Shown here: positions 19,798 through 29,027 of the stretch, piece after piece
How the letters are laid out: the number at the start of each line of letters is the position of its first letter
How positions within the stretch are numbered: position 1 is the stretch's first letter
From: CAVVEQ01 sp963804865
GTDB lineage: Bacteria > Chloroflexota > Anaerolineae > Anaerolineales > Anaerolineaceae
Direction of reading: 5' to 3'
DNA length: 64,000 nucleotides
NCBI GenBank assembly: GCA_963804865.1
Contig: CAWDSH010000042.1
Coordinates: forward strand, 600,115 to 664,114
The notes under the pieces: model-generated
What the model saw: only the letters and a program-made list of their open reading frames with translations
Told to the model about the DNA's origin: nothing
Database searches by the model: none
Translations under genes and position numbers: made by a program

Positions 19798-21168
19798 ATG
19801 AAAAAGAAGACAGCAAAATTAAGGTTATTGGATTTCGATCGACCCGGGTGCAGGATTCGAATTCAATTTAAGCAGCCGTATCTATTGATCCTGGCAGTTG
19901 GTGCTATCGCCTGGTACATCATTGATCCGAACCGGGTCAGCGTAGTCGCCACAACCGGGTTGGTGGGCATCCTTTTGATCGCTTATCTTTGGGCGAGGCA
20001 AATGGCGCTGTACACTCATTCTGGCAGAGAGCTGCTCTACGCAGCATACCAGGTGGGGGATGAATTGGAGGAATCCATCTGGTTCAAGAATGATTCCCTT
20101 CTCCCGGTGATATGGGTTGAATTCAGCGATCGTTCGAATTTGCCCGGGTACACGGTTTCCGCGGTCCGCGCTGCTGGATCAAACAGCATGAATAAATGGT
20201 CCGCCCGGACGATTTGTACCCGCCGGGGTGTTTACAAGCTCGGACCCTGGGAGATGATGATCGGGGAACCTTTTGGCTTGTTTCAAGTCAGCCATCAATA
20301 TGAGAAATCGGTTGAGATCCTGGTTTATCCTCCGTTGGCGGAGAAACTGCCTGATTTCAACCTGCGACGGGGTTCGTTGGGTGATCTCAGGACTATGAAC
20401 CACGCGGTCTATTCGGAGACCATCCAGGCATATACTACAAGAGCATACCAGCCGGGTGACGCCCTGCGCAGGGTCCACTGGCCGACCTCGGCAAAAAAGG
20501 GTGATCTCTTTGTCAAGTCGTTCGATCCGGAAACCACGCAGAGTGTCTGGCTCCTTCCGGATTTGGATGCGGGTGTTCAAGCCGGATCCGGTGATGAAAA
20601 CACCGTGGAATTCATCGCGATGCTCACCGCAACCCTGGTCGCGGATCTGCTAAAACAAAAAATGTCCGTGGGATTGGCTGTCATGCAGGAGGACATGCTT
20701 ATCCTGCCGCCGGCACAAGGATCCCAAACTCTATGGAATTTATTAAAAGCGATTGCGCCGCTTGAAGTATGCCCGGATTGCGCGCTCAATGACACATTGA
20801 CGAAGTTATCCGTATCACCTCTGAAGAATGGCAAACTGGTGGTCATCACACCTTCTGCTGATCCAGGTTGGCTGGGCGCGTTATACCAGTTGAATAGGGG
20901 ATTTGGAAGGAATGCATTGGAGGTGATCCTGATCGATGCTTCCACTTTTGATGAATCACGGGAGGAGCAGAAGGCCGGCACTTTAACGATTCAAAAAGAA
21001 TTGCAGAATCATGGGGTAGGTGTGCATATCCTTGGCAGGGGTGATATTCAACCGAGGTTGGCTGCCTATGGTCAGTTAAACCGCTGGGAATTCATTTCTT
21101 ATGGGACAGGGCGTATCCGGGTGGAGAAGAAACCGATGCCACTGGCTATGTCACAAAACAGGTCATGA
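19798..21168 (+). CDS. DUF58-domain protein
   Basis: 456-aa protein with two N-terminal membrane helices (about residues 20-70) and a DUF58 domain, a vWA-like fold. The DUF58 hallmark is visible as YQPGDALRRVHWPTSAKKG near residue 220. In many bacteria DUF58 genes sit next to MoxR ATPase and transglutaminase genes; here the transglutaminase gene overlaps it by 4 bases (ATGA), but there is no MoxR gene in this window. The role is probably envelope-associated; the exact function is unknown. Confidence 0.88.
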   Translation: MKKKTAKLRLLDFDRPGCRIRIQFKQPYLLILAVGAIAWYIIDPNRVSVVATTGLVGILLIAYLWARQMALYTHSGRELLYAAYQVGDELEESIWFKNDSLLPVIWVEFSDRSNLPGYTVSAVRAAGSNSMNKWSARTICTRRGVYKLGPWEMMIGEPFGLFQVSHQYEKSVEILVYPPLAEKLPDFNLRRGSLGDLRTMNHAVYSETIQAYTTRAYQPGDALRRVHWPTSAKKGDLFVKSFDPETTQSVWLLPDLDAGVQAGSGDENTVEFIAMLTATLVADLLKQKMSVGLAVMQEDMLILPPAQGSQTLWNLLKAIAPLEVCPDCALNDTLTKLSVSPLKNGKLVVITPSADPGWLGALYQLNRGFGRNALEVILIDASTFDESREEQKAGTLTIQKELQNHGVGVHILGRGDIQPRLAAYGQLNRWEFISYGTGRIRVEKKPMPLAMSQNRS

Positions 21169-23418
21169 GAGCAGCAATTTCAAACCGTTTAAGCAGGTTT
21201 ATGATCACGCGCTGGGATGGCTGGCTTTTAGTGATCGCCATGACCATGTTGGTGCTATTCAACCTGAATCAAAATCGATCATCGGTGGATGAGAAGATGA
21301 TTATTGACCTGGGGTTCATGGCATTTCTTTTCGGTTTATTGCTGGCAGAATCCCGCTGGTCCGGGAGGAGGGCTGCTTTCTACTCAATAGCCTCCTCATT
21401 TTTGATCTCGGTCTTAAAATACGCTGATTTGGTCCCGCTTTTTTCAAAAGGGTCCGGGTTTTTGGATTGGCTCTTATCAACTCAAATGCGCTGGACTCTT
21501 TTCGGTCAGCGTTTGGCAGAATGGGGAAGAACCCTGGTTGCAGGAAGATGCTATTGATGGTTCATTTCTGGGTGATTGGATTGGGAGCATCATCCTCTGG
21601 AATGCCCTTATCTGGTTGACCTGGTGGATTTTAAAGAAGCGGAATGGCATGATCGCTGTTATTCCCTGCGGTTTCATTTTGGGTTGGAATCTCCTTCAGC
21701 AGGGGCAAAAAGCACCCTTTTTCATAGCGTATCTATTCCTTGTGATCGTTATCACTGCGATCACATCTTATCGTGCCCAGACATTGAATTGGGACAACCA
21801 GAAAATTGATTGGCCTTACCCGGGTTCTTTCCTTCCCGAGTGGATGACCGCGGCAGGTGTTTTTGCTTTAATCCTTTGTTCCGTTGCCTATCTTTTTGTG
21901 ACCTTGGCAACTCCCGAAGGCTGGCAGCAGATACAGCGTGCCATAGAAAACCGGCAAACAGAATTGGCAGTATCGGATCAAACAATGCAGCCCGACCAGG
22001 ATCCGAATCCAAATGAGGGAATTTCATATTTTGGAAAAAACCTGGTCACTCCTTCCCTGGATGAGATCGGTGAACCTCCTTCGTCCTCCAAAGCCACTCT
22101 ATTTTGGGTTTCAGTCAGCTCACCGAATGCTGCTGGTGGATTTGGATTGATGGACCGATCTTTCAGGTGGCGTATGCAGATTTTTGATGCGTACACCCAG
22201 CAGGGATGGCAGGAAGTCAATCTGCCGGGATCCCCAATCGCTGAACCGGGAGATCTTGATTCACCTCCCCGGGGCAGGGAGCGCTTGCAGCAGGATTTCC
22301 GGATTAGTGCGGCGCATGGTACCGATCTTCCGTCCGCCAACCAGCCATTTCAGATAGAGGATGCTGAGTTGTTGTTTGTTTCCCCGGATAGCGCCCTGGC
22401 GATTGGTTCAGGGAATACGTATAGCGTCTCATCGTGGGTATCCGTGCCCGCAGAGATGGATTTGGTGCATTCGACTGGTGTTATCTCCCCGGAGATCCTG
22501 GATAGGTACCTGGACTTGCCGGCAAATTTTCCAGCAAGAATTACAGATCTCGCCATGAGGATCACGGAAGGCGTGGAAACCGACTACGAGAAATCGATCC
22601 GTATCCAGGAATTCTTAAGAAAGAATTACAGCTATTCTTTGACCACTCCTGCCCCGCCGGCAGGACGCGATGTCGTTGATTATTTTCTTTTTAATGCGCG
22701 CGAAGGATTCTGCTCCTATTATGCTTCATCCATGGTGGTGATGCTGAGAGCTGTAGGTGTGCCTGCACGGATCGTCAGCGGTTATGCAAAAGGAGAATTC
22801 GATGCAGGTATCAAAGCCTTCCGCGTAACCCCCGCTGACGCGCATGCCTGGGTGGAAGTCTATTTTCCTGATTATGGTTGGGTTGAATTCGAGCCAACCC
22901 CTGCTTATCCCGCTCCCCGTTATGGATTACAAAAGGAAGAGACGCTCTCAATTCAAATTCCCCTGGATAGAATAACAGCCATCCTGCTGGTCATCATACG
23001 TTGGTTGTTGATCGGATTGACGGTGGGTGGAGTATTATTCATGATGTTCAAATTGCTCTCAGGTAAAAAGAAGGTGACCCTTCCTGTGGTTCCTGCCCAA
23101 TTACTTTACTGGAAATTGCGCCAAAAATTGAGTGCTGCCGGTGTTCGCCTTGAGCCATCACTGACTCCTCGCGAATCCCTGGTCAAATTGCAGGAAACCT
23201 TCCTGGGTGATTCGGTCATCATCGAAGCATCAACTCATATCACCCGGTTACATGAGAATTCTTTATTCGGAATTTCTCAGCCACACCGCTCAGAATACGA
23301 TGAAGCAGTCCATCACTGGCGCAGTATTGTGTATCCGTTAACCTGGATGACCATCAAGCAAAAGTTCTATAATCTTAAAAATATGCTTGCTCACAGGGAG
23401 AACCTTGAAAATAACTGA
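21165..23418 (+). CDS. TgpA-like membrane transglutaminase (one frameshift)
   Basis: About 750-aa protein: five to six membrane helices (residues 15-230), an extracytoplasmic region, a transglutaminase-like core near 480-570, one more helix and a DUF4129-like tail. The catalytic core shows Cys in EGFCSYYASSMVVMLRAVGVPAR and His in ADAHAWVEVYFPDYGWVEFEPTP, the pattern of papain-like transglutaminases. The frame breaks at four G (21523-21526); three G gives AEWEEPWLQEDAIDGSF and joins the two open frames (21165-21557, 21538-23418). It is co-translated with DUF58, a pair found together widely. Confidence 0.85.
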
Positions 23419-23480
23419 AGTTGATACAAAATCCATCATGGGCTGTTTTTTTCATTAAAATTGAAATCAAAGAAGAAAAC

Positions 23481-24355
23481 ATGAGTGATCAAAATATAAT
23501 CCTGAAAAACAACGAGACGCCTGTTCTGCTTGCTGTCCTGGCACATCCCGATGATGAGACATTCGGAACTGGTGGGACCCTGGCATTGTATGCCCGCCGG
23601 GGAGTTAAAAGTTCACCTGGTCTGTGCCACCCGGGGCGAAGTAGGTGAAGTGGATCCCGAATACATGCAGGGATTCAAATCCATTGCCGACCGGCGGGAA
23701 AATGAATTACGCTGTGCTGCAGGACTTTTGGGGTTGGCGGGTATTCATTTCCTGGGGTATCGCGATTCAGGGATGCCGGGTACGGAAGATAATCATCATC
23801 CCCAGGCGCTGGCGGCACAACCGGTTGACAAAGTCGCCAGGGAAATATTGACCTACATCCGTAAGCTTCGCCCTCAGGTTTTGATCACTTTCGACCCCAT
23901 CGGTGGATATCGCCACCCGGATCATATTGCCATTCATCAAGCCACGGTTAAAGCCTTTGAGCTGTGTGACGAAGCTGCCGGCTCTGATCAAACAACCTGG
24001 GTATAAACCTCAAAAACTATATTTCAATACTTTTCCGCGGGGTTTTCTCAAAATCGGCGTCCGCCTGATCCGGTTTTTTGGTGGAAATCCTCAGAAATTT
24101 GGAAAGAATAAGGACATCGATCTCACATCGATCGCCGAGGTGGAATTCCCGGTCAATGCGCGGATCAATTATTCCACGGTGGCTGATATTCGTGATCAGG
24201 CGTCCGCCTGCCACGCCAGCCAGGGTGGGCAATCCATGAACCGCGGTCCCATGGCCTGGTTCAGGAAATTCTTCTCCGCGTATGAAACCTATATGCGCGC
24301 ATACCCACCCCCGGAAAAGGGCATCATCGAAAAGGATCTTTTCGCAGGATTATAG
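23481..24355 (+). CDS. PIG-L family N-deacetylase (two frameshifts)
   Basis: About 290-aa zinc-dependent deacetylase of the LmbE/PIG-L family, which removes acetyl from GlcNAc conjugates such as the BshB/MshB intermediates. The metal-binding motif is AHPDDETFGTGGTL (residues 20-33) and the late metal His is in GGYRHPDHIAIHQ. Two shifts break it: four A at 23607-23610 (three A gives RRGVKVHLVCATRGE) and GG at 23980-23981 (one G gives DEAAALIKQPGYKPQ). With both corrected the protein is continuous to the stop at 24355. The substrate is unknown; a bacillithiol/mycothiol role would need partner genes not seen here. Confidence 0.83.
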
Positions 24356-24386
24356 AAAGGTCACCTTTCTCGTGCTCTTTATTAAA

Positions 24387-24926
24387 TTATTCGCTGGTGT
24401 TAAAACTTAATTTGGATTTTAACCATTTCGAGGCTGCGGCATAGATGGGACAGCGATCGTAAACAGCACTGAACAGGATGATCATGCCAGCCAGGAGAGG
24501 CAGCCATTGGATCGTCTTTGCCACGCCCACCACAACCAGTATTGCACCTGCGGTCATTCGGATCATGCGGCCAATGGGTGAGAGCCCGGTTTTAACAGGT
24601 TTTTCTCCCTTGTATGCTGCATCAAAGATCGCTCGCAAACCCTCGATATTTTGTGAACCGGTTTTTCGGAACAGCTCCTTGCCCTGCGAGAAAGCGATGA
24701 CGGTTGGGATCCCAAAGACTTTCAGCGATTGAAGCACCTCGGGCGATTCATCCGCATTGATTCGCAGCAGCTCCACCTTATCTAAAAATTCGCTTTCCAC
24801 TTTTTCGAGAGCCGGTGCCATCGCACGGCACGGCGCGCACCAGGTCGCCCAGAATTCTGCAATGATCGGTTTTCCTGGACGGGTGATTTTCTTATTAAAT
24901 TCATTGATATTCAAGGTTGGCTCCAA
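24387..24926 (-). CDS. Thioredoxin-DUF2892 fusion protein
   Basis: About 179-aa protein. Residues 1-110 are a thioredoxin fold with the active site WCAPCR; residues 115-175 are a DUF2892 membrane pair (two helices, ending CPIYAAASKW). The same DUF2892 unit is encoded alone just upstream. The fusion suggests a membrane-tethered thiol-disulfide enzyme facing the cytoplasm. A start at ATG 24953 would lie inside the upstream terminator hairpin. The better start is TTG at 24926, 6-7 bases after AAGGGAGGT, which is the 3' arm of that hairpin. This predicts transcript or translation control of the gene. Confidence 0.85.
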   Translation of the reverse strand: MEPTLNINEFNKKITRPGKPIIAEFWATWCAPCRAMAPALEKVESEFLDKVELLRINADESPEVLQSLKVFGIPTVIAFSQGKELFRKTGSQNIEGLRAIFDAAYKGEKPVKTGLSPIGRMIRMTAGAILVVVGVAKTIQWLPLLAGMIILFSAVYDRCPIYAAASKWLKSKLSFNTSE

Positions 24927-24970
24927 TAAAAAACCTCCCTTCCCGGAAATCATTAAGGAGATAGGGAGGT
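24926..24970 (-). terminator. Terminator/attenuator hairpin overlapping a ribosome site
   Basis: Minus-strand stem acctccct / agggaggt (24963-24970 with 24933-24940), 22-base loop, then ttttttatt. The 3' arm contains GGGAGG, the only Shine-Dalgarno for the thioredoxin TTG start at 24926. The hairpin can therefore end the DUF2892 transcript or, on readthrough, mask the thioredoxin ribosome site. Confidence 0.75.
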
Positions 24971-24987
24971 CTGCGAGTTATAAGGTT

Positions 24988-25188
24988 TTATGCTTTTTTT
25001 GTACCTATTTTAAAAATGGCGTAAATGGGGCAGAATCCGATCAATCCTGTCAATAACGGTATAAAACCCAGCCATTTAAAAATCGCGCCTAAAGTTCCTG
25101 TCACCATTCCGGTCCATCCCAGGGCAAGTAGAATAATCCCGAGAACGACACGGATGATGCGGTCAGCATTTGATTCGTTTACCTTCAT
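24988..25188 (-). CDS. DUF2892 small membrane protein
   Basis: 66-aa protein with a short polar N-terminus (ESNADRIIRVVLG) and two hydrophobic helices (about residues 14-32 and 36-56), ending in CPIYAIFKIG. This is the DUF2892 (YgaP C-terminal-like) unit, whose role is unclear; in YgaP it anchors a rhodanese. AGGAG precedes the ATG. It is the upstream neighbour of the thioredoxin fusion that carries the same unit, which suggests the two act together. Confidence 0.85.
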   Translation of the reverse strand: MKVNESNADRIIRVVLGIILLALGWTGMVTGTLGAIFKWLGFIPLLTGLIGFCPIYAIFKIGTKKA

Positions 25189-25276
25189 TTCAATCTCCTG
25201 TAAGAAAAGAATTAATTACTGTAGATTGGATGCAGAAGGTTGAAAAAGGTTACATCCCTATGGATTATTCCTTTGA

Positions 25277-26347
25277 CTACAAACGAATTTTCACCCCACA
25301 AAAATCGCAAACAACGCTGTCCTGACCGCGTAGAATGGGTTTATTCATTGCTCCGCCGCAATTTGGGCATTGAGTGGGTGCTTTCTTCAATTTTTCAAGT
25401 ATCTCTGGGGCAACGGCTACTACGCGGTCCTTTTCAAATTCGCCTTCCTTGACTTTACGGATTAAGCCCACCCACTGTTTGCCTTCCTGCCATATGTGCA
25501 GCTTGACCGTATTGGTAAATGCTCCTTTGCCCAACTTGATATCCAGGTTATCCTCATTTTTGAACATACCCTGTTTGCTGGGTATGACTTCCTCGATCAG
25601 TTGTACAGGAGCTTCGAATAGCATTTTTTGAACCGTCTTGCGTTCGGTGGTAATAAAAAGCACCTTCTTGGTGGCGACTTCCTGTTTTTGTTCGAAGATC
25701 AAACGCTGGTCGGTCAGATACAACCTGCCTTCCGGATCGGATTTATCCTCGGATCCTTCCTTGATCCAGACCGCTTTTACGGTCATGATGCCTGATTCTG
25801 TAGGAAGGAGTTGAAAACTGGCGCTGGCGATATTCTTCAGCATCTCACCAATTTCATCGATATGTCGCGAGAAAGTGGAACATTCATTTGAAATCGAATC
25901 ATACATGCCGGAAACAGCATTTTCTGCTGCTGAAGCGCGGCTTTCAAAGCTCTTGACCTGTGCTTCCACCTGTGGGAATCTGCCCTTCAAATAGAGAAGG
26001 TTGTTGGTGTTGGATGCCAGCTGACTTACCGCCGTTTCTATCGGGGGTATTGCAGATTGAAGTGTGGCTGATTGCTGGTTGATCTGGATTTGAATCTGCC
26101 CGCGTACCGACTGCCATTGTTTTTGCAGATCCCCGGCTTTTCCCTCAAGAGACTTTTCATAAACATAACCGCTGGTGCGAACATCTTTAACCCTTTGCGC
26201 AAGTCCGGAAGTCTTGGTTTCCATATCTTCATACGCATCCCGCTGATCGGCCAGACGGGCTTTCTTTTGCAATGAATCCATGTCAGATTGGAGTGATCTG
26301 ACTTTACTGCGTAGTTCATCCAGGGGATTGGGGGGAGGGGTGGGCAT
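25277..26347 (-). CDS. Coiled-coil / GRAM-like / zinc-ribbon protein of unknown function
   Basis: About 356-aa soluble protein. Residues 10-180 are a long Gln/Ala/Ser-rich coiled coil. Residues 190-310 contain GRLYLTDQRLIFEQKQE and KLHIWQEGKQWVGLI, the pattern of a GRAM/PH-like membrane-lipid-binding domain. The C-terminus is a zinc ribbon with two Cys pairs (CPNCGG and CDFCG). I do not know a named family with this exact order. ATG at 26347 has AAGG at 9 bases, better than ATG 26356. It lies between the CHAD gene and the DUF2892 gene on the same strand. Confidence 0.7.
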   Translation of the reverse strand: MPTPPPNPLDELRSKVRSLQSDMDSLQKKARLADQRDAYEDMETKTSGLAQRVKDVRTSGYVYEKSLEGKAGDLQKQWQSVRGQIQIQINQQSATLQSAIPPIETAVSQLASNTNNLLYLKGRFPQVEAQVKSFESRASAAENAVSGMYDSISNECSTFSRHIDEIGEMLKNIASASFQLLPTESGIMTVKAVWIKEGSEDKSDPEGRLYLTDQRLIFEQKQEVATKKVLFITTERKTVQKMLFEAPVQLIEEVIPSKQGMFKNEDNLDIKLGKGAFTNTVKLHIWQEGKQWVGLIRKVKEGEFEKDRVVAVAPEILEKLKKAPTQCPNCGGAMNKPILRGQDSVVCDFCGVKIRL

Positions 26348-26388
26348 GGTGAGCATCCTTTTAAAAATATTCTAAATTCAATGAAATA

Positions 26389-27465
26389 TTATTGAGTACT
26401 TGATTTTCCGGTCGAACTTTCATTTGGAGGGGCAGGAAGTGTATTTCCCGGTTCTTCGGCAGATGGTACTGCCATGAGCACAGTCTCTCTGAGACTGAGC
26501 CAGGTTTCTTCTTTCCGCCATTTGGACCATTCATGCGAAAAATTCTTGAAGATCCTGGCGCGCTCTTCAACGCGATTTTTCAGGAAGTAATCCAATCCGG
26601 GTTTTAGTCGACCCAGGGCGCGTGCGCTGCCGTAGAATATCAGGATGCGTACCCGTTCCTGTTGCTCGAATTCTGGCAGGTACTCGATCCACACATCGCA
26701 ATCATGGATCTCTCCCAGCATCTCCTGTGTCTTGCGGATCGCCCGGAGAGGTTTTTTAAGGTTATCAGCAAACAACGGGGCGAAGATTTCCATCGTGTAG
26801 CGTAATCTCTTGGCGGCGATGCGCATGGCATGCAATTCGTCCTTGTATTCTGGCTGCCGCAGGTAGACTTCGTAGGTAAGAAATTCATTCAAGCGTTCGT
26901 TGATATTTGTATATGCGATTTGAAACAAGGCAGCGGAGGATGGCGATAGCTCCGGATAGGCATCGATGAAAGGCGTAAAACGGGTTTTAATAGCTTCGAT
27001 AACTTTGCTTTTTATCAGGTCATCCAGCGCCGACTCGACTTTCTTTTGCATTTTTAACCGCTGTTGGGAAAGGCGCAGGGTTAATCGGTGGATGCCTGCG
27101 CGTAACCCGGGGTTGGACAATTCATTGAAAAACCTGACCAGGAGATCCAGTTGCACATCCGCATCCCTGGCCTGACCGAGGGCACGGGTCAGCTTGCGGA
27201 TATGGGATAGCCATTCCCCACCCTTTTTACCGGGCAGGCACTCCTCGAATATCCCCAGCGAGGTCCGCACCCTACGTGAAGCCACGCGCATGCGGTGGAT
27301 AAATTCAATATCTTCTGCCTGGTGAACGCCTTCGATTTCTTTCTCAAGCGCAATGGCATATTTCACCAGGGCTTGCGCTGCAAATAGAAAGATACCTTCA
27401 TCACCTTTGATTTTCAAGGTTGAAGGCTCTTCGTTTTGCACGGGTTGTTCGGGGAGGAATTCCAA
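26389..27465 (-). CDS. CHAD domain protein (polyphosphate-binding type)
   Basis: 358-aa helical protein with two CHAD repeats. Basic signature clusters are seen as FIHRMRVASRRVRTSLGIFEE (about residue 55) and LHAMRIAAKRLRYTMEIFAP (about 230), the conserved His/Arg/Lys surface that binds inorganic polyphosphate in this family. Start is TTG, 4-5 bases after AGGAGG. It follows two thymidylate-kinase-like genes and lies about 1.5 kb downstream of phoU, so a link to phosphate or polyphosphate storage is plausible but inferred. Confidence 0.88.
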   Translation of the reverse strand: MEFLPEQPVQNEEPSTLKIKGDEGIFLFAAQALVKYAIALEKEIEGVHQAEDIEFIHRMRVASRRVRTSLGIFEECLPGKKGGEWLSHIRKLTRALGQARDADVQLDLLVRFFNELSNPGLRAGIHRLTLRLSQQRLKMQKKVESALDDLIKSKVIEAIKTRFTPFIDAYPELSPSSAALFQIAYTNINERLNEFLTYEVYLRQPEYKDELHAMRIAAKRLRYTMEIFAPLFADNLKKPLRAIRKTQEMLGEIHDCDVWIEYLPEFEQQERVRILIFYGSARALGRLKPGLDYFLKNRVEERARIFKNFSHEWSKWRKEETWLSLRETVLMAVPSAEEPGNTLPAPPNESSTGKSSTQ

Positions 27466-27505
27466 ACGCCCTCCTTTTTAGAATATTGAAAGCCTGGATG
27501 ATGGA

Positions 27506-28201
27506 TTACTTTTTTGTGATCAGGGTCTTGATTCGCTTGCGGAGATCCATGTCTACAGTTTGCACGGGCTGAGTGGCATCCACAATCTCGAACCCGTATT
27601 CAATCGCCATCTGGTCGAATTGCCGGATGAGCTCACCCTGGTAGACGCAAAAGCTGTCGTAGATATTATCTGCGCAGCGGATGTCCATTCCTGATTCCCA
27701 GTAATCGAATCCACGACCGGTCATCAGGCGGGTGACCAGGCAGGGTACGTCAGCCCGAAGATAAAAACAAATATCCGGTTTTAGCGCGAACCCATAGACT
27801 TTGCGCACCCATTCCGGATCGGCACCCCGCACAACATCTCTGGCCATGGTGGAATAGAAATACCGGTCTGAAAGCACCAGGAAACCGGCTTTCAATGCCG
27901 GGATGATCTGGTTTTCCAGCCTGTCAGCGAAATCAGTCGCGTAGAAGAGGCTCATTGTCAGCGGACTGAATGTGTGACCCAATTTCGCTTCATCCATACC
28001 GGGTTGGGTTAACGGGGAGCGCCGCAGCCCTGTATCGGATACGGCGTAACCGTTATCCTCAAGCCATTGGCGCAGCAATTGGATCTGCGTGGATCGCCCG
28101 ACGCCGTCCGTCCCTTCCAGGACGATGAGCTTGCCGGGCATGTCATTCTCTTTCAGCGTCCGGTAAGGAAAGCCGGCTCCATAGAACGAGGGCTTGGTCA
28201 C
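27506..28201 (-). CDS. Thymidylate kinase-like protein with altered Walker A (paralogue 2)
   Basis: 231-aa P-loop protein of the thymidylate kinase family, the second of a tandem pair. The phosphate-binding loop reads EGTDGVGRST: the lysine that contacts the beta/gamma phosphates is Arg (CGA codon). The DRY motif (LSDRYFYSTMARDVVRGAD) is kept. It starts at GTG overlapping the previous stop (GTGA) with GGAGG before it, so is translationally coupled to paralogue 1. Loss of the Walker lysine suggests weak or lost catalysis, perhaps a regulatory partner of the first protein. A start at the internal Met (residue 21) is possible. Confidence 0.85.
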   Translation of the reverse strand: MTKPSFYGAGFPYRTLKENDMPGKLIVLEGTDGVGRSTQIQLLRQWLEDNGYAVSDTGLRRSPLTQPGMDEAKLGHTFSPLTMSLFYATDFADRLENQIIPALKAGFLVLSDRYFYSTMARDVVRGADPEWVRKVYGFALKPDICFYLRADVPCLVTRLMTGRGFDYWESGMDIRCADNIYDSFCVYQGELIRQFDQMAIEYGFEIVDATQPVQTVDMDLRKRIKTLITKK

Positions 28202-28929
28202 ATTGCACCTCCGGTGGATGGCTGCGCGGTTTTTCTGGATGCTGAAGGTCGCGTTGGTTTCATTTCCAGGCCAGCCGATCCTTCGAGGAGTTTCTTGACC
28301 GCTTCCCGAACCTGTTTTTGTTGTTTCTCGACCGATTGCGCACCATTGACGATGACAAAACCAAATTCATCCACCATTTTGTCATACTGGTTGATCACTC
28401 TCTGTTGGAATAACCTGAAACTGGTGATCTTGTTATCGCTCAATCCAAGGTCCATGCCCGCTTCATAGTATTTAATTTTGGCTCTTGATGAGAGGATGCG
28501 ATCTACAGCGACATTCAAAGGGACCCGAAAGTACATGACAAGATCCGGCATGACTGCGAAAGAGTATAGGTTACGTACCCAGGACTGATCCACGCCGCGG
28601 GCAACATCGCGCGCAAAAGCAGTGAAGGCATATCTATCCGCTAGGACGATGGCACCGGCTTTCAGCATCGGCAGGATGTTGTTCTCCCAACGGTGGGCGA
28701 AATCGGTCGCCTGGAGAAGGCTAAAGCTGGTTGGGGTTAACATCTTCTCTTGTTTTCCAAGGCGGGTGGTGCTCTTTACCAGCTCGGATGAATTCCATTC
28801 ACTGAAATAGACCGGCTTGCCCTGTTTTGCCAGCCATTTGGTCAGCAGGTCGATCTGTGTCGATTTTCCGCTACCGTCGATACCTTCAACGACGATCAGT
28901 TTTCCTTTGTTTGTGTTTGGCGTTAACAA
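28198..28929 (-). CDS. Thymidylate kinase-like P-loop kinase (paralogue 1)
   Basis: 243-aa protein with an intact P-loop (EGIDGSGKST, about residue 15), the DR(Y) motif as LADRYAFTAFARDVARG, and FRVPLNVAVDRI for the adenine-side helix. Conventional Tmk proteins are ~210 aa; this one has an extra Lys/Arg/Ser-rich C-terminal tail (about 210-243). Start is TTG with GGGGAG before it, just after the phoU terminator. It may be the cell's dTMP kinase, or a kinase for another nucleotide or phosphate substrate; the pairing with a CHAD gene and the pst locus makes this worth testing. Confidence 0.85.
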   Translation of the reverse strand: MLTPNTNKGKLIVVEGIDGSGKSTQIDLLTKWLAKQGKPVYFSEWNSSELVKSTTRLGKQEKMLTPTSFSLLQATDFAHRWENNILPMLKAGAIVLADRYAFTAFARDVARGVDQSWVRNLYSFAVMPDLVMYFRVPLNVAVDRILSSRAKIKYYEAGMDLGLSDNKITSFRLFQQRVINQYDKMVDEFGFVIVNGAQSVEKQQKQVREAVKKLLEGSAGLEMKPTRPSASRKTAQPSTGGAM

Positions 28930-28946
28930 AGCAGCTCCCCTTTCTA

Positions 28947-28975
28947 GAAAAAAACCCTCAAGTTTCGAGAGGGTT
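28947..28975 (-). terminator. Intrinsic terminator after phoU
   Basis: Minus-strand stem aaccctc / gagggtt (28969-28975 with 28953-28959) and a 9-base loop, followed by ttttttt. It lies about 50 bases after the phoU stop and closes the pst operon ahead of the kinase pair. Confidence 0.88.
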
Positions 28976-29027
28976 ATTATAGCATTTTTGGGATTTTCAA
29001 ATTGAATGAATAAGCTGATCGAAAACC

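Noticed and set aside
27506..28929. PPK2 polyphosphate kinases
   Set aside because: The P-loop is EGIDGSGKST with a DRY motif, which is thymidylate kinase-like; the PPK2-type EGRDAAGKGG is not present.
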